NCBI RefSeq assembly: GCF_003435815.1
Contig: NZ_QTUV01000002.1
Span: 186,001 to 250,000 of the forward strand
Length of the DNA: 64,000 bases
Direction: 5' to 3'
Source of the DNA: Dorea sp. AM10-31
Lineage (GTDB): Bacteria > Bacillota > Clostridia > Lachnospirales > Lachnospiraceae
In this document: in pieces, positions 33,991-42,561 of the stretch
Layout of the letters: every line of letters begins with the position of its first letter
How positions within the stretch are numbered: position 1 is the first letter of the stretch
Translations under genes and position numbers: made by a program
Notes under the pieces: model-generated
What the model saw: the letters and a program-made list of their open reading frames with translations, nothing else
What the model was told of the DNA's origin: nothing
Databases searched by the model: none

Positions 33991-36420
33991 TTATGATTTT
34001 TTTGTAATATACTGCTCAAATTCCTCCGCAGACATCAAAATCTTTCGTGGTTTCGTGCCTTCTTCGCCGCCTACAACTCCGGCTTCACAAAGCTGATCCA
34101 TAATGCGCGCTGCACGATTAAATCCAATCTTAAACGTACGCTGCAACATACCAATAGACGCCTTGTCCTTTTCAATGATCAGTCTTCCGGCCTCTATAAA
34201 ATGCACATCCGTCTCCCCGGTATCTGCACTTCCGATGCTTCCACTTCCGATCTCCGAAGTATTCACATGGTTTACAACGTTTTCATCATATCCGGAATCA
34301 TCATTATGTGATTTCAGATACTCCACAACATCCTGCACTTCTTTATCTGTTACAAACGCACCCTGTACTCTGGCTGGTTTCTGATAACCGGACGGGTAGA
34401 AAAGCATATCACCTTTTCCAAGCAGTTTCTCTGCTCCGTTCATATCGATGATTGTTCTGGAATCAACACCGGATGATACGGAAAATGCAATTCTTGACGG
34501 CATATTTGCCTTGATCAGTCCGGTAATAACATTTACGGATGGACGCTGTGTTGCAACAACCAGATGGATTCCGGCTGCACGGGCAAGCTGCGCCAGACGG
34601 CAGATTGCTTCTTCTACATCTCCCGGCGCTACCATCATCAGATCTGCAAGCTCATCTACGATAATGACAATCTGTGGCATCAGAACCGGTTTTGCCGGTT
34701 CACCCTCAGCTGGTTCCGGCATTGCTTCTACTTTCGCATTGTAGCCTTTCATATCACGTACATTGTATTCTGCGAATGCCTGATATCTTCGCGTCATCTC
34801 TGCAACCGCCCAGTTAAGAGCACCTGCTGCTTTCTTCGGATCAGTCACAACCGGAATCATCAGATGCGGAATCCCGTTATATACACTTAACTCTACAACT
34901 TTCGGATCAATCATGATAAGCTTCACTTCATCTGGTCTTGCTTTATATAAAATACTCATAATGATTGTGTTGATGCAGACAGATTTACCGGAACCGGTTG
35001 CACCTGCGATCAGAAGATGTGGCATCTTCGCAATATCCGTCACAACAACTTTGCCACCGATATCTTTTCCAGCTGCAAATGAAATATTTGACGGACTGTT
35101 CTGGAACTCTCCTGTCTCCAGCAAATCACGGAGCATAACTGCGGAATTTTCCTTATTCGGAACTTCAATTCCGACTGCCGCTTTTCCGGGAATCGGCGCC
35201 TCGATACGAATGTCTGCCGCTGCAAGATTCAGTTTGATATCATCGGCAAGCCCAACAATCTTGCTAACTTTAACCCCCATCTCCGGCTGTAACTCGTACC
35301 GTGTTACCGCAGGGCCACAGCTTACATTCGTCACTGTAACCTGGACTCCGAAATTCTGCAGTGTCTGCTGTAACTTCATTGCGGTCTCTCTAAGGCTTGC
35401 ATCAGATTCTCCACCTTTATTCTTTCCTCGTTTCAAAAGTGAGATTGGTGGGAACTGATATGCTTTCTTTGATTTTCTCTCTCCTGAAGCAACCGTAGCC
35501 GCAACCTGTGCAGTCTCCTTCGCCAGTTCTGCAGCCGCTTCACGTGTTTTGCGTCTGCGCGGTTTCTCTTCCTGAACATCTGCGTCTGCCACTGACGGCA
35601 TCTCATTCTTATCAGCCGGCATAGACGCATCATCCCCGCGGTGGATCACGAACTGTGGTTCTGCTGAAACTTCATGCATATCTTCGTGTGCCGGTGTTTG
35701 TCCGTCGCCAAGTGTTGTATCAAACGAAACACCTTCCACATGCTTCTCACTGCGCTTACTTTTTCCGACACTCTTTGGTGGTTTCTCTGCCTGGAATTTC
35801 TTCTGTTCTAGCACTTCTTTTGCTTTCTGTTCACGCAGTCGCTCCCGCTCTTTACTGCGTTCTTCCCGGCGCTCTTTTGCAATCTTCCTTCTTCTGGCAG
35901 AATCTTCTTTTGCTTTGCCGTATGCTCGGTCTCCACTTTCTTTTACTCCCTTAAGCAAAGACTTTCCAGTCATAATGACAAAACAAATGATCATGAAAAT
36001 AAGAACAACAACATATGTACCTGCGACTCCGATAACCGGTGCCAGTACATTCGTAATCTTTTCGCCGATGATACCTCCGATCTTGTCCACCAATTCCAGA
36101 AGTGCGCAGGTCAGGACAACAAATATAAGTCCTGCCGCTGTCTTTAAATATGCATTTACATTCCCTTTGTTTGAGATAAGAAATGCAACAATTCCAAATA
36201 ATAGAAACGGAACTACATAGGCAACTGCTCCAAATGCATAATATAATCCGTGGGAAGCCTTTGCTCCCGCCGAGCCGCCCAGGCCGAAATTACTGAGCAT
36301 GATCAGAATGCTGACTGCCAGTGTCAGCCAGATTGTCACTTCATCCCGCAGGAAACTCTGTTCCTGTTTTTTCTTTTTGGTCTGCCTTGTACTCCTCTTT
36401 TTCCTTGACTTTGCAGCCAT
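33991..36420 (-). CDS. FtsK/SpoIIIE DNA translocase
   Basis: An 809-residue septal DNA pump. Four N-terminal membrane segments (about 28-165) are followed by a charged linker (about 166-330). The motor follows, with Walker [14 protein letters not shown] and Walker [15 protein letters not shown]-terminal gamma winged helix ([24 protein letters not shown]) reads orientation sequences. In spore formers SpoIIIE pumps the chromosome into the forespore; FtsK clears the septum. Sequence does not separate the two, and no second copy is visible here. TepA is encoded just upstream, as in B. subtilis. Confidence 0.95.
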   Translation of the reverse strand: MAAKSRKKRSTRQTKKKKQEQSFLRDEVTIWLTLAVSILIMLSNFGLGGSAGAKASHGLYYAFGAVAYVVPFLLFGIVAFLISNKGNVNAYLKTAAGLIFVVLTCALLELVDKIGGIIGEKITNVLAPVIGVAGTYVVVLIFMIICFVIMTGKSLLKGVKESGDRAYGKAKEDSARRRKIAKERREERSKERERLREQKAKEVLEQKKFQAEKPPKSVGKSKRSEKHVEGVSFDTTLGDGQTPAHEDMHEVSAEPQFVIHRGDDASMPADKNEMPSVADADVQEEKPRRRKTREAAAELAKETAQVAATVASGERKSKKAYQFPPISLLKRGKNKGGESDASLRETAMKLQQTLQNFGVQVTVTNVSCGPAVTRYELQPEMGVKVSKIVGLADDIKLNLAAADIRIEAPIPGKAAVGIEVPNKENSAVMLRDLLETGEFQNSPSNISFAAGKDIGGKVVVTDIAKMPHLLIAGATGSGKSVCINTIIMSILYKARPDEVKLIMIDPKVVELSVYNGIPHLMIPVVTDPKKAAGALNWAVAEMTRRYQAFAEYNVRDMKGYNAKVEAMPEPAEGEPAKPVLMPQIVIIVDELADLMMVAPGDVEEAICRLAQLARAAGIHLVVATQRPSVNVITGLIKANMPSRIAFSVSSGVDSRTIIDMNGAEKLLGKGDMLFYPSGYQKPARVQGAFVTDKEVQDVVEYLKSHNDDSGYDENVVNHVNTSEIGSGSIGSADTGETDVHFIEAGRLIIEKDKASIGMLQRTFKIGFNRAARIMDQLCEAGVVGGEEGTKPRKILMSAEEFEQYITKKS

Positions 36421-36455
36421 TTATATTCCCCCTTATTCTTGGCAATACTATTATT

Positions 36456-36484
36456 AGTATAGCATTATTAAGAAGGGATGTCAT
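36456..36484 (-). promoter_or_regulatory. Sigma-A promoter for ftsK/spoIIIE
   Basis: On the minus strand ATGACA (36479-36484), 17-base spacer, TATACT (36456-36461), in the short gap after tepA. A dyad ATACTAATAATAGTAT overlaps the -10 and start site. Confidence 0.65.
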
Positions 36485-36488
36485 TACG

Positions 36489-37175
36489 TTATTTTGCTCT
36501 TTTTTGCTTCTCCTGCGCGATCATTTCATGCAGTTTGCCAAGTGCATCCTTAAGTCCCCCAACCGCATCGATCAGACCTTCCCTCACAGCATCTTCACCT
36601 TCCAGCAAAGTACCGACATCTTTTACAAGTTCTGTAGGATTGAGCATTAATTTTTCAATTCTCTCCTGACTCATTTTCGAATGATCTGAAAGAAACCGGG
36701 TGATCCGATCCTGTGTTTTCAGCATATTGCGAAGGCTCTGTTCCACGCCGATAAACATGCCGTTCGTACGCACCGGATGAACAACCATCGTGCCGCTTGG
36801 AACAATAAAAGAATATCTGGCTGATACTGCAAGCGGTCCGCCGATAGAATGGCTGCCTCCAAGAACAAGCGATACGGTAGGCTTGCTGAGCGATGCGATC
36901 ATCTCTGCAATAGAAAGCCCCGCTTCCACGTCACCGCCCAGTGTGTGCAGAAGCACAAGCAGTCCATCAATCTCTTCGCTGTCTTCTATTTCCGCAAGCA
37001 CCGGGAGAAGATGCTCATATTTCGTTGCCTTTGTATTGGCTGATACTGCCTCATGACCTTCGATCTCGCCAATAATCGTCAGTAATTTAATCCTGTCTTT
37101 CTGTTTATTTGTTCCCAGATCAAGACTCCCCATTTCTTTGATCTGTTCTCTCTCTTCTGACTGCTTCTGATCCAT
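36489..37175 (-). CDS. tepA: TepA: ClpP-like membrane-associated protease-family protein
   Basis: A 228-residue ClpP-fold protein (B. subtilis TepA/YmfB, 'translocation-enhancing protein'). Motifs HTLGGDVEAGLSIAEMI and GGSHSIGGPLAV with the probable catalytic Ser, then MVVHPVRTNGM with the His, are visible. Function is poorly defined; roles in protein export and spore development have been suggested. Start 37175 is chosen because GGAGGTG precedes it by 6-7 bases; the five codons upstream are this ribosome site read as protein. The site is buried in the metY terminator hairpin. SpoIIIE follows, as in Bacillus. Confidence 0.88.
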   Translation of the reverse strand: MDQKQSEEREQIKEMGSLDLGTNKQKDRIKLLTIIGEIEGHEAVSANTKATKYEHLLPVLAEIEDSEEIDGLLVLLHTLGGDVEAGLSIAEMIASLSKPTVSLVLGGSHSIGGPLAVSARYSFIVPSGTMVVHPVRTNGMFIGVEQSLRNMLKTQDRITRFLSDHSKMSQERIEKLMLNPTELVKDVGTLLEGEDAVREGLIDAVGGLKDALGKLHEMIAQEKQKRAK

Positions 37176-37180
37176 AAAAA

Positions 37181-37217
37181 ACACCTCCATACTTCTTTAT
37201 TGTTAGTATGAAGGTGT
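37181..37217 (-). terminator. metY terminator hairpin containing the tepA ribosome site
   Basis: Arms 37181-37193 and 37205-37217 give a 13-bp stem with one G-U pair, an 11-base loop and a six-U tract on the minus transcript, 30 bases after the metY stop. The 3' arm includes GGAGGUG, the Shine-Dalgarno of tepA, and the U-tract runs into its AUG. Confidence 0.85.
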
Positions 37218-37246
37218 CCTGTTATTTTTATTCGTAAATCAGAAAA

Positions 37247-38527
37247 TTAAGCCTGCTCAAGAGCCTGTGCAAGATCCGCAATAATATCTTCTGCATTCTC
37301 GATTCCAACGCTGAAACGGATCAGATCCGGCTGTACGCCAGCTTCTTTCAGTTCCTCATCATTCATCTGTCTATGTGTGTGGCTTGCCGGATGCAGTACA
37401 CAACTTCTCGCATCCGCTACATGTGTCACGATCGCAATCATCTTCAGGCTGTCCATCATGCGTACAGCAGCATCTCTTCCGCCTTTTAAGCCGAATGTGA
37501 TTACACCACAGGTTCCGTTCGGCATATACTTGGATGCCAGATCGTAGTATTTGTCACCTGGCATGGACGGGCAGCAAACCCATGCAACCTTTTCGTGGTT
37601 TTTCAGATATTCAGCTGCTTTTAAAGCATTCTCACAATGTCTCGGTACACGCAGATGTAAAGTCTCCAGTCCGATGTTCAGAAGAAATGCATTCTGCGGT
37701 GCCTGGATTGAACCAAGGTCACGCATTAACTGAGACGTTGCTTTTGTAATATAGGCGCCTTTTCCAAATCTCTCTGTATAGACAATTCCATGATACGTCT
37801 CATCCGGCGCAGTCAGTCCCGGGAATTTGTCTTTGTGCGCTTCCCAGTCAAAATTACCACTGTCTACGATTGCCCCACCGACGCAGGATGCATGTCCATC
37901 CATGTACTTTGTTGTAGAATGTGTAACGATATCTGCTCCCCACTCAAACGGGCGGCAGTTGACTGGAGTTGCAAATGTATTATCCACGATAAATGGAACT
38001 CCATGTGAATGTGCAGCTTTGGCAAATTTCTCCAGATCAAGTACAACAAGCGCCGGATTGGCGATCGTCTCACCGAATACAACTTTTGTATTCTCCTGGA
38101 ATGCTGCATTTAACTCCTCTTCGGAACATTCCGGATCAACAAATGTTGCATCCACACCCATTTTCTTAATCGTATGGGCATACAGGTTATAGGTGCCTCC
38201 ATAAAGCGCAGATGCGCATACGATATGGTCTCCTGCTTCTACAATATTCATAATTGCGTAAAAGTTTGCAGCCTGTCCGGATGAAGTCAGCATTGCGGCA
38301 ACACCGCCTTCCAGATCACAGATCTTTGCTGCTACAGCATCATTTGTCGGATTCTGCAGACGTGTATAAAAATATCCGGATTCCTCCAGATCAAACAGTC
38401 TGCCCATCTGCTCACTGCTGTTATACTTAAATGTTGTGCTCTGATAAATCGGAAGCACTCTCGGTTCCCCATTTCCCGGTTCATAACCGGACTGAATACA
38501 TTTGGTTTCCAGTTTGTAATCACTCAT
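37247..38527 (-). CDS. O-acetylhomoserine sulfhydrylase (MetY-type)
   Basis: A 426-residue Cys/Met-metabolism PLP enzyme. The PLP lysine is in THSTTKYMDGHASCVGG and the phosphate/ring contacts are in DNTFATPVNCRPFEWG. Length and the insertion around HKDKFPGLTAPDETYHG point to O-acetylhomoserine (thiol)-lyase rather than cystathionine lyases. It forms homocysteine from O-acetylhomoserine and sulfide. No SAM or T-box riboswitch is seen upstream; it follows the CFI-motif gene by 40 bases and has a strong AGGAGG site. Confidence 0.92.
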   Translation of the reverse strand: MSDYKLETKCIQSGYEPGNGEPRVLPIYQSTTFKYNSSEQMGRLFDLEESGYFYTRLQNPTNDAVAAKICDLEGGVAAMLTSSGQAANFYAIMNIVEAGDHIVCASALYGGTYNLYAHTIKKMGVDATFVDPECSEEELNAAFQENTKVVFGETIANPALVVLDLEKFAKAAHSHGVPFIVDNTFATPVNCRPFEWGADIVTHSTTKYMDGHASCVGGAIVDSGNFDWEAHKDKFPGLTAPDETYHGIVYTERFGKGAYITKATSQLMRDLGSIQAPQNAFLLNIGLETLHLRVPRHCENALKAAEYLKNHEKVAWVCCPSMPGDKYYDLASKYMPNGTCGVITFGLKGGRDAAVRMMDSLKMIAIVTHVADARSCVLHPASHTHRQMNDEELKEAGVQPDLIRFSVGIENAEDIIADLAQALEQA

Positions 38528-38567
38528 TTCCTTTTCCTCCTGACTATACCTTATAATATTCTGATAT

Positions 38568-39326
38568 TTAGATATACTGCATTTTAAGATTCTGTACCAT
38601 CTGCATATATAATGCCTGGCACTGTGCTTTCTTCCCTTGCTCGATCAATTGCACGCATGGTAGCAAATATTTACAATACAGTTGCTTATAGATGGCAGCT
38701 GCATCTTTCTGCATATTTAAAATCATCACAATTCCCGGCGCGACCTCATAGTAGTCCTTTATAATACTACGTCCTTCATCCGTCTGCATCAGATATTCAT
38801 CTCGGAATCTGCGCATCACTTGCATTTCATAGCAGTCGTCTTCTTTCTGCATATGTTCACACACTGCTGTAGTGATATAACATAGTTTGCTACGAAATCC
38901 TTCCGCAATATCATCATAAGAAGAATGAGAAAGTGTTAAGGATGTAACCTTCTTCTCATTCCATACTTCTACAATGCGACGGGACAATTTCTCGCAGTCT
39001 TCATTTCTGGAGTAATTCAGAAACGGAATAACATATACTGCCATATTCATATTATAATCTACACCCAGACGCTCTCTGTTTTTTTTCGCTTCTTTCTGCA
39101 TCTTATCATACGCATAAGCTGGAATCACCTGCGAAAGTTTTTCTATTAGCGCATCTTTCTCCTCATCTTCTGTCTCAGCTAAAAGCTGCTCAAGACTTAC
39201 AAGTACAGGGCGGTATTTCAAATATCCTTTTTCAAAAACTCCGTTGTATGTTTTTCTGCGAAAGCCTTTGACATGTGTCAACATCTCGTCAAACAGCTCT
39301 TGCAGTGTCTTTTCTATATTGTCCAT
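38568..39326 (-). CDS. Protein of unknown function with CFI-box-type motif
   Basis: A 252-residue soluble protein without signal peptide or membrane segment. The notable part is at about 147-200: LCYITTAVCEHMQKEDDCYE, then MRRFRDEYLMQTDEGRSII and DYYEVAPGI. This resembles the 'CFI-box' C-terminal motif (CFI/CYI-T-A followed by LRxFRDxxL) seen in many uncharacterised bacterial proteins. The N-terminal half is helical and charged. Four cysteines in 60 residues (CYITTAVC, DDCYE) could bind metal, but this is a guess. It sits between yebC and metY. Confidence 0.6.
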   Translation of the reverse strand: MDNIEKTLQELFDEMLTHVKGFRRKTYNGVFEKGYLKYRPVLVSLEQLLAETEDEEKDALIEKLSQVIPAYAYDKMQKEAKKNRERLGVDYNMNMAVYVIPFLNYSRNEDCEKLSRRIVEVWNEKKVTSLTLSHSSYDDIAEGFRSKLCYITTAVCEHMQKEDDCYEMQVMRRFRDEYLMQTDEGRSIIKDYYEVAPGIVMILNMQKDAAAIYKQLYCKYLLPCVQLIEQGKKAQCQALYMQMVQNLKMQYI

Positions 39327-39353
39327 GCTTCTCCTCCGAAGTTTCCAGATATC

Positions 39354-40085
39354 CTATTCATCCCAGTTGTGATATACATCCTGTACATCATCGTCATCAT
39401 CCAGCATATCCAGTGTCTTCTGAATGCTTGCAATATCTTTTGCATCTGTCAGTTCTACATATGTCTGCGGGATCATAGTTACTTCTGCGGAAGCCATAGC
39501 GATTCCTGCATCTTCAAGAGACTGACGTACTTCACTGAATGTATCCGGATCTGTAACAACTTCATAGCTGTCTTCCTCTTCTATAAAATCATCTGCACCC
39601 GCATCCAGCGCCTGCATCATCAGCTCATCTGCATCCCCTTCGTATTCCTCTTTATCAATGATAATCTGACCTTTGCGGTCAAACATGAAGGATACACATC
39701 CAGGAGTTCCGACATTACCGTTTCCTTTAGTAAATGCATTCTTAACATTCGTAGCTGTACGGTTTCTGTTATCTGTCAGTGTCTCTACAATAATAGCTGT
39801 TCCGTTTGGTCCATATCCTTCATATGTAATATGCTCATAATTCGCTGCATTGGCATCTCCGGATGCTTTCTTGATATTTCTGTCGATTGTATCATTCGGC
39901 ATATTATTAGCTTTTGCTTTAGCAATAACATCACGAAGTCTGCTGTTGTTAGCAGGATCTGAACTTCCTCCTTCTTTTACTGCAACGGCAAGCTCTTTAC
40001 CGATTTTTGTAAAAATCTTTCCCTTTGCTGCATCATTTTTCTCTTTCTTATGTTTGATATTGGCAAATTTTGAATGTCCAGACAT
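39354..40085 (-). CDS. yebC: YebC/TACO1 family protein
   Basis: A 243-residue protein starting [32 protein letters not shown], the signature of the YebC/PmpR family. It continues with [32 protein letters not shown]. Long annotated as a transcriptional regulator, YebC proteins have more recently been linked to translation of proline-rich stretches, like mitochondrial TACO1. Full length. It has its own promoter at 40134-40162. Confidence 0.95.
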   Translation of the reverse strand: MSGHSKFANIKHKKEKNDAAKGKIFTKIGKELAVAVKEGGSSDPANNSRLRDVIAKAKANNMPNDTIDRNIKKASGDANAANYEHITYEGYGPNGTAIIVETLTDNRNRTATNVKNAFTKGNGNVGTPGCVSFMFDRKGQIIIDKEEYEGDADELMMQALDAGADDFIEEEDSYEVVTDPDTFSEVRQSLEDAGIAMASAEVTMIPQTYVELTDAKDIASIQKTLDMLDDDDDVQDVYHNWDE

Positions 40086-40133
40086 AAATCTTATCTCTCC
40101 TTGTATCTATTCTTAATTATTTCACATCGTTTT

Positions 40134-40162
40134 ATTCTAGCACTATTCAAGTACTTTTTCAA
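40134..40162 (-). promoter_or_regulatory. Sigma-A promoter for yebC
   Basis: On the minus strand TTGAAA (40157-40162), 17-base spacer, TAGAAT (40134-40139). The -35 lies in the last codons of the upstream CBS gene. Confidence 0.6.
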
Positions 40163-40934
40163 TCTTAACTCTCTGTATTGTATTATTATCTACGGATAAG
40201 ATTGTAAATCGGTAGGAATTGTAGAGAACTGAGCAGTTTTCATCCTCTCCGGGAATACGTTCAAGTTGCCGGATCAGGAATCCATTTAACGTGTCACATT
40301 CCTCTTCCTCAAAAGAAATCTGCAGAATATCTTCCAGATCTTCCAGTTCCGTCAGCCCATCCACAAGGTAGCTTCCGTCCAACTGCGCATGGATCATCTC
40401 TTCTTCTTCGTCGTATTCGTCCAGAATATTTCCAACAATCTCTTCCAGAATATCTTCCATCGCAACAAGACCGGAAGTCTGTCCATATTCATCCAGAACG
40501 ATAACAATGTGATTTTTCTTTGTCTGCATTTCTTTAAATAATTTATCAATACTTTTCGTCTCTGGTATGAAGGAAACCGACCTTATATATGTATCCAATT
40601 CTTTTACCGGACGTTTTCTGAGCGATTCATCCAGATAACAGGTCGCCGCCTCCCGCAGATGGATAAAACCGATGATCTGGTCTATATCCTCCTCGTAAAT
40701 CGGGAAGCGGGAATAGCTCTCTCCCAGCATGAACTGAAATGCATTTTCCAGTGTTTCTGTCGCATCAATCGCAACGATATTTTTCCGGTGTGTCATAATA
40801 TCCTTTGCATCTTTGTCCATATAACGGAAGATATTACGGATCAGACCTGCCGCCTTTCGTATCTGTGCTTCGTCCATCTCGTCATCGAGTTTGAGACTCT
40901 GCCTGATCCGTTGAAATAAACTTTTCTTTTCCAT
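40143..40934 (-). CDS. CBS-domain / CorC-HlyC type protein without DUF21
   Basis: A 263-residue cytoplasmic protein with two CBS domains (about 45-110 and 112-170; core SRFPIYEEDIDQIIGFIH and IVIVLDEYGQTSGLVAMEDILEEIVG) and a C-terminal CorC/HlyC domain (about 180-263). The acidic DEYDEEEEM link is typical. Related CorB-type Mg2+ exporters have an N-terminal membrane DUF21 domain; this one does not, like Gram-negative CorC. It may be the soluble partner of a transporter elsewhere. It follows mazF by 24 bases. Confidence 0.85.
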   Translation of the reverse strand: MEKKSLFQRIRQSLKLDDEMDEAQIRKAAGLIRNIFRYMDKDAKDIMTHRKNIVAIDATETLENAFQFMLGESYSRFPIYEEDIDQIIGFIHLREAATCYLDESLRKRPVKELDTYIRSVSFIPETKSIDKLFKEMQTKKNHIVIVLDEYGQTSGLVAMEDILEEIVGNILDEYDEEEEMIHAQLDGSYLVDGLTELEDLEDILQISFEEEECDTLNGFLIRQLERIPGEDENCSVLYNSYRFTILSVDNNTIQRVKIEKVLE

Positions 40935-40958
40935 AGTAAATTATCTTGTACTCCTTTT

Positions 40959-41306
40959 CTATGTATGAAGACTGAGACTGATTTTCAGTGCTTCATCAAC
41001 TTTTGTCATAATATTTTTATCCAAGTGGCATACCAGATCTTTTAACCGCTGCTTATCGATCGTGCGAATCTGTTCCAGAAGGATTACTGAATTTTTCACT
41101 AGCTGGTACTGCCTTGCATCAATCTCCACATGCGTAGGAAGTTTTGCCTTATTCATCCTGGACGTGATCGCTGCACAGATCACAGTCGGACTGTGCCTGT
41201 TACCTGTGTCATTCTGAATAATTAAAACCGGCCGGATTCCTCCCTGTTCTGATCCAACAACCGGACTTAGATCCGCATAATATATATCACCGCGTCTTAC
41301 CTGCAC
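40959..41306 (-). CDS. MazF/PemK-family endoribonuclease toxin
   Basis: A 115-residue PemK-like fold protein ([33 protein letters not shown], first residue from a GTG codon). GIRPVLI and the later [11 protein letters not shown] carry the catalytic Arg and Thr/Ser region of MazF/NdoA mRNA interferases. In B. subtilis the order is alr-ndoAI-ndoA, with the antitoxin between. Here only 76 bases separate alr and mazF and no antitoxin frame fits. The cognate antitoxin, if any, must be elsewhere. Confidence 0.92.
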   Translation of the reverse strand: MQVRRGDIYYADLSPVVGSEQGGIRPVLIIQNDTGNRHSPTVICAAITSRMNKAKLPTHVEIDARQYQLVKNSVILLEQIRTIDKQRLKDLVCHLDKNIMTKVDEALKISLSLHT

Positions 41307-41382
41307 GTCTTCTTCACACTCCGCTCAAATTAAGATACTTTCAGTATTCCCATATTTTTCGGATGTATGCTTTTGTTTTATA

Positions 41383-42549
41383 TTATGCGAAACAATCAGC
41401 CTGCTCTACAACTTTTCCGTCACGGATATATTCTCTCGGAATCCGCTTTCCGAGGTCACATACAAATTCATAGTTAAATCTTCCTGACAGCTCACTTAAT
41501 GTCTCTACCGGCAGGAATTCGTCTCCGTCATGTCCGACAAGTGTGATCTTATCACCAAATTTCACGTCATCAATCTCTGTCGCATCCACCATAAACTGAT
41601 CCATGCAGACACGTCCGATGATCGGTGCTTTCTTTCCGTGGATCAGGACATAACCTTTGTTGGACAGACTTCTCGGATAACCGTCTCCGTAGCCGACCGG
41701 AACCGTAACAATCTTTGTCCTTTTTGTTGTCCTATAAGTTCCGCCATAACTTATCAACTCATCCGGATCTTCCCATTTTACATATGCAACGTGACTGATC
41801 AGTTCCAATGCCGGCATCAACGCAACATTTTCCTTATGAACTTCCTCAGACGGATACATACCATAAGTGGAAATACCTGCACGAACAAGGCTCAGATTAT
41901 CTTCTTTGCAGTCAATGATTCCTGCACTGTTGCAGCAGTGATAATAAGTAAAATATACTTTCTTTTCATCCAGTGCATGTTTCATCCGCATATATTTCTC
42001 AAACTGACTGTTTGTATATGTCTTATCTGTCTCATCAGCTTTGGAGAAATGTGTAAACATTCCTTCCAGTACAAGTCCCGGAAGTTTGCTGATTCTTTCA
42101 ATCGTATCAGCGCTTTCGTCATTGATTTTGAATCCGATTCTTCCCATACCGGTATCCAGTTTGATATGTACATAAGCTTTTTTGCCAAGTTTCACGGCAA
42201 GATCAGACAGTTCTTTTGCCATCTCTTCTGTATATACTGTCATTCGAATCTCGTTATTGATAAGATCTTCTCTCTGATCCTGGAAGACGCATCCAAGAAT
42301 CAAGATCGGTTTTGTCACATCTGCTTTACGAAGTAATACTGCTTCATCTAATGTAGCAACTGCAAATCCCCATACATAAGATTTTGGCTCCAGAAGATGT
42401 GCTACCTGAGCAGCACCGTGTCCATACGCATCTGTCTTAATAACAACGATCATCGGAACATTTTCCTGTAAATTATTCTTCATATTCTCTACGTTTGATT
42501 CAATTGCATCCAGATTGATTCTTGCACACACTCTTGTATAATTTTTCAT
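41383..42549 (-). CDS. alr: Alanine racemase
   Basis: A 388-residue PLP enzyme making D-alanine for peptidoglycan. The PLP lysine is in VVIKTDAYGHGAAQVA (about 34-49) and the second catalytic base is the Tyr in ISYGGTYRTTKRTKIVTVPVGYGDGYPRSLSNKG. RVCMDQFMVDAT is the C-terminal domain motif. It follows nnr by 12 bases and precedes mazF, matching the common Firmicutes nnr-alr-mazF neighbourhood. Confidence 0.97.
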   Translation of the reverse strand: MKNYTRVCARINLDAIESNVENMKNNLQENVPMIVVIKTDAYGHGAAQVAHLLEPKSYVWGFAVATLDEAVLLRKADVTKPILILGCVFQDQREDLINNEIRMTVYTEEMAKELSDLAVKLGKKAYVHIKLDTGMGRIGFKINDESADTIERISKLPGLVLEGMFTHFSKADETDKTYTNSQFEKYMRMKHALDEKKVYFTYYHCCNSAGIIDCKEDNLSLVRAGISTYGMYPSEEVHKENVALMPALELISHVAYVKWEDPDELISYGGTYRTTKRTKIVTVPVGYGDGYPRSLSNKGYVLIHGKKAPIIGRVCMDQFMVDATEIDDVKFGDKITLVGHDGDEFLPVETLSELSGRFNYEFVCDLGKRIPREYIRDGKVVEQADCFA

Positions 42550-42561
42550 TGTTCTTCCTCC

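Noticed and set aside
38528..38567. A SAM or T-box riboswitch before metY
   Set aside because: The gap to the previous gene is only 40 bases, too short for either element.
39273..39962. A 229-codon open frame on the plus strand opposite yebC
   Set aside because: Antisense to a well-conserved gene, rich in Cys/Ile/Phe as expected for a shadow frame.
41307..41382. A possible MazE antitoxin between alr and mazF
   Set aside because: Only 76 bases and no frame with a start and ribosome site; a small ATACT/AGTAT dyad is all that is visible.
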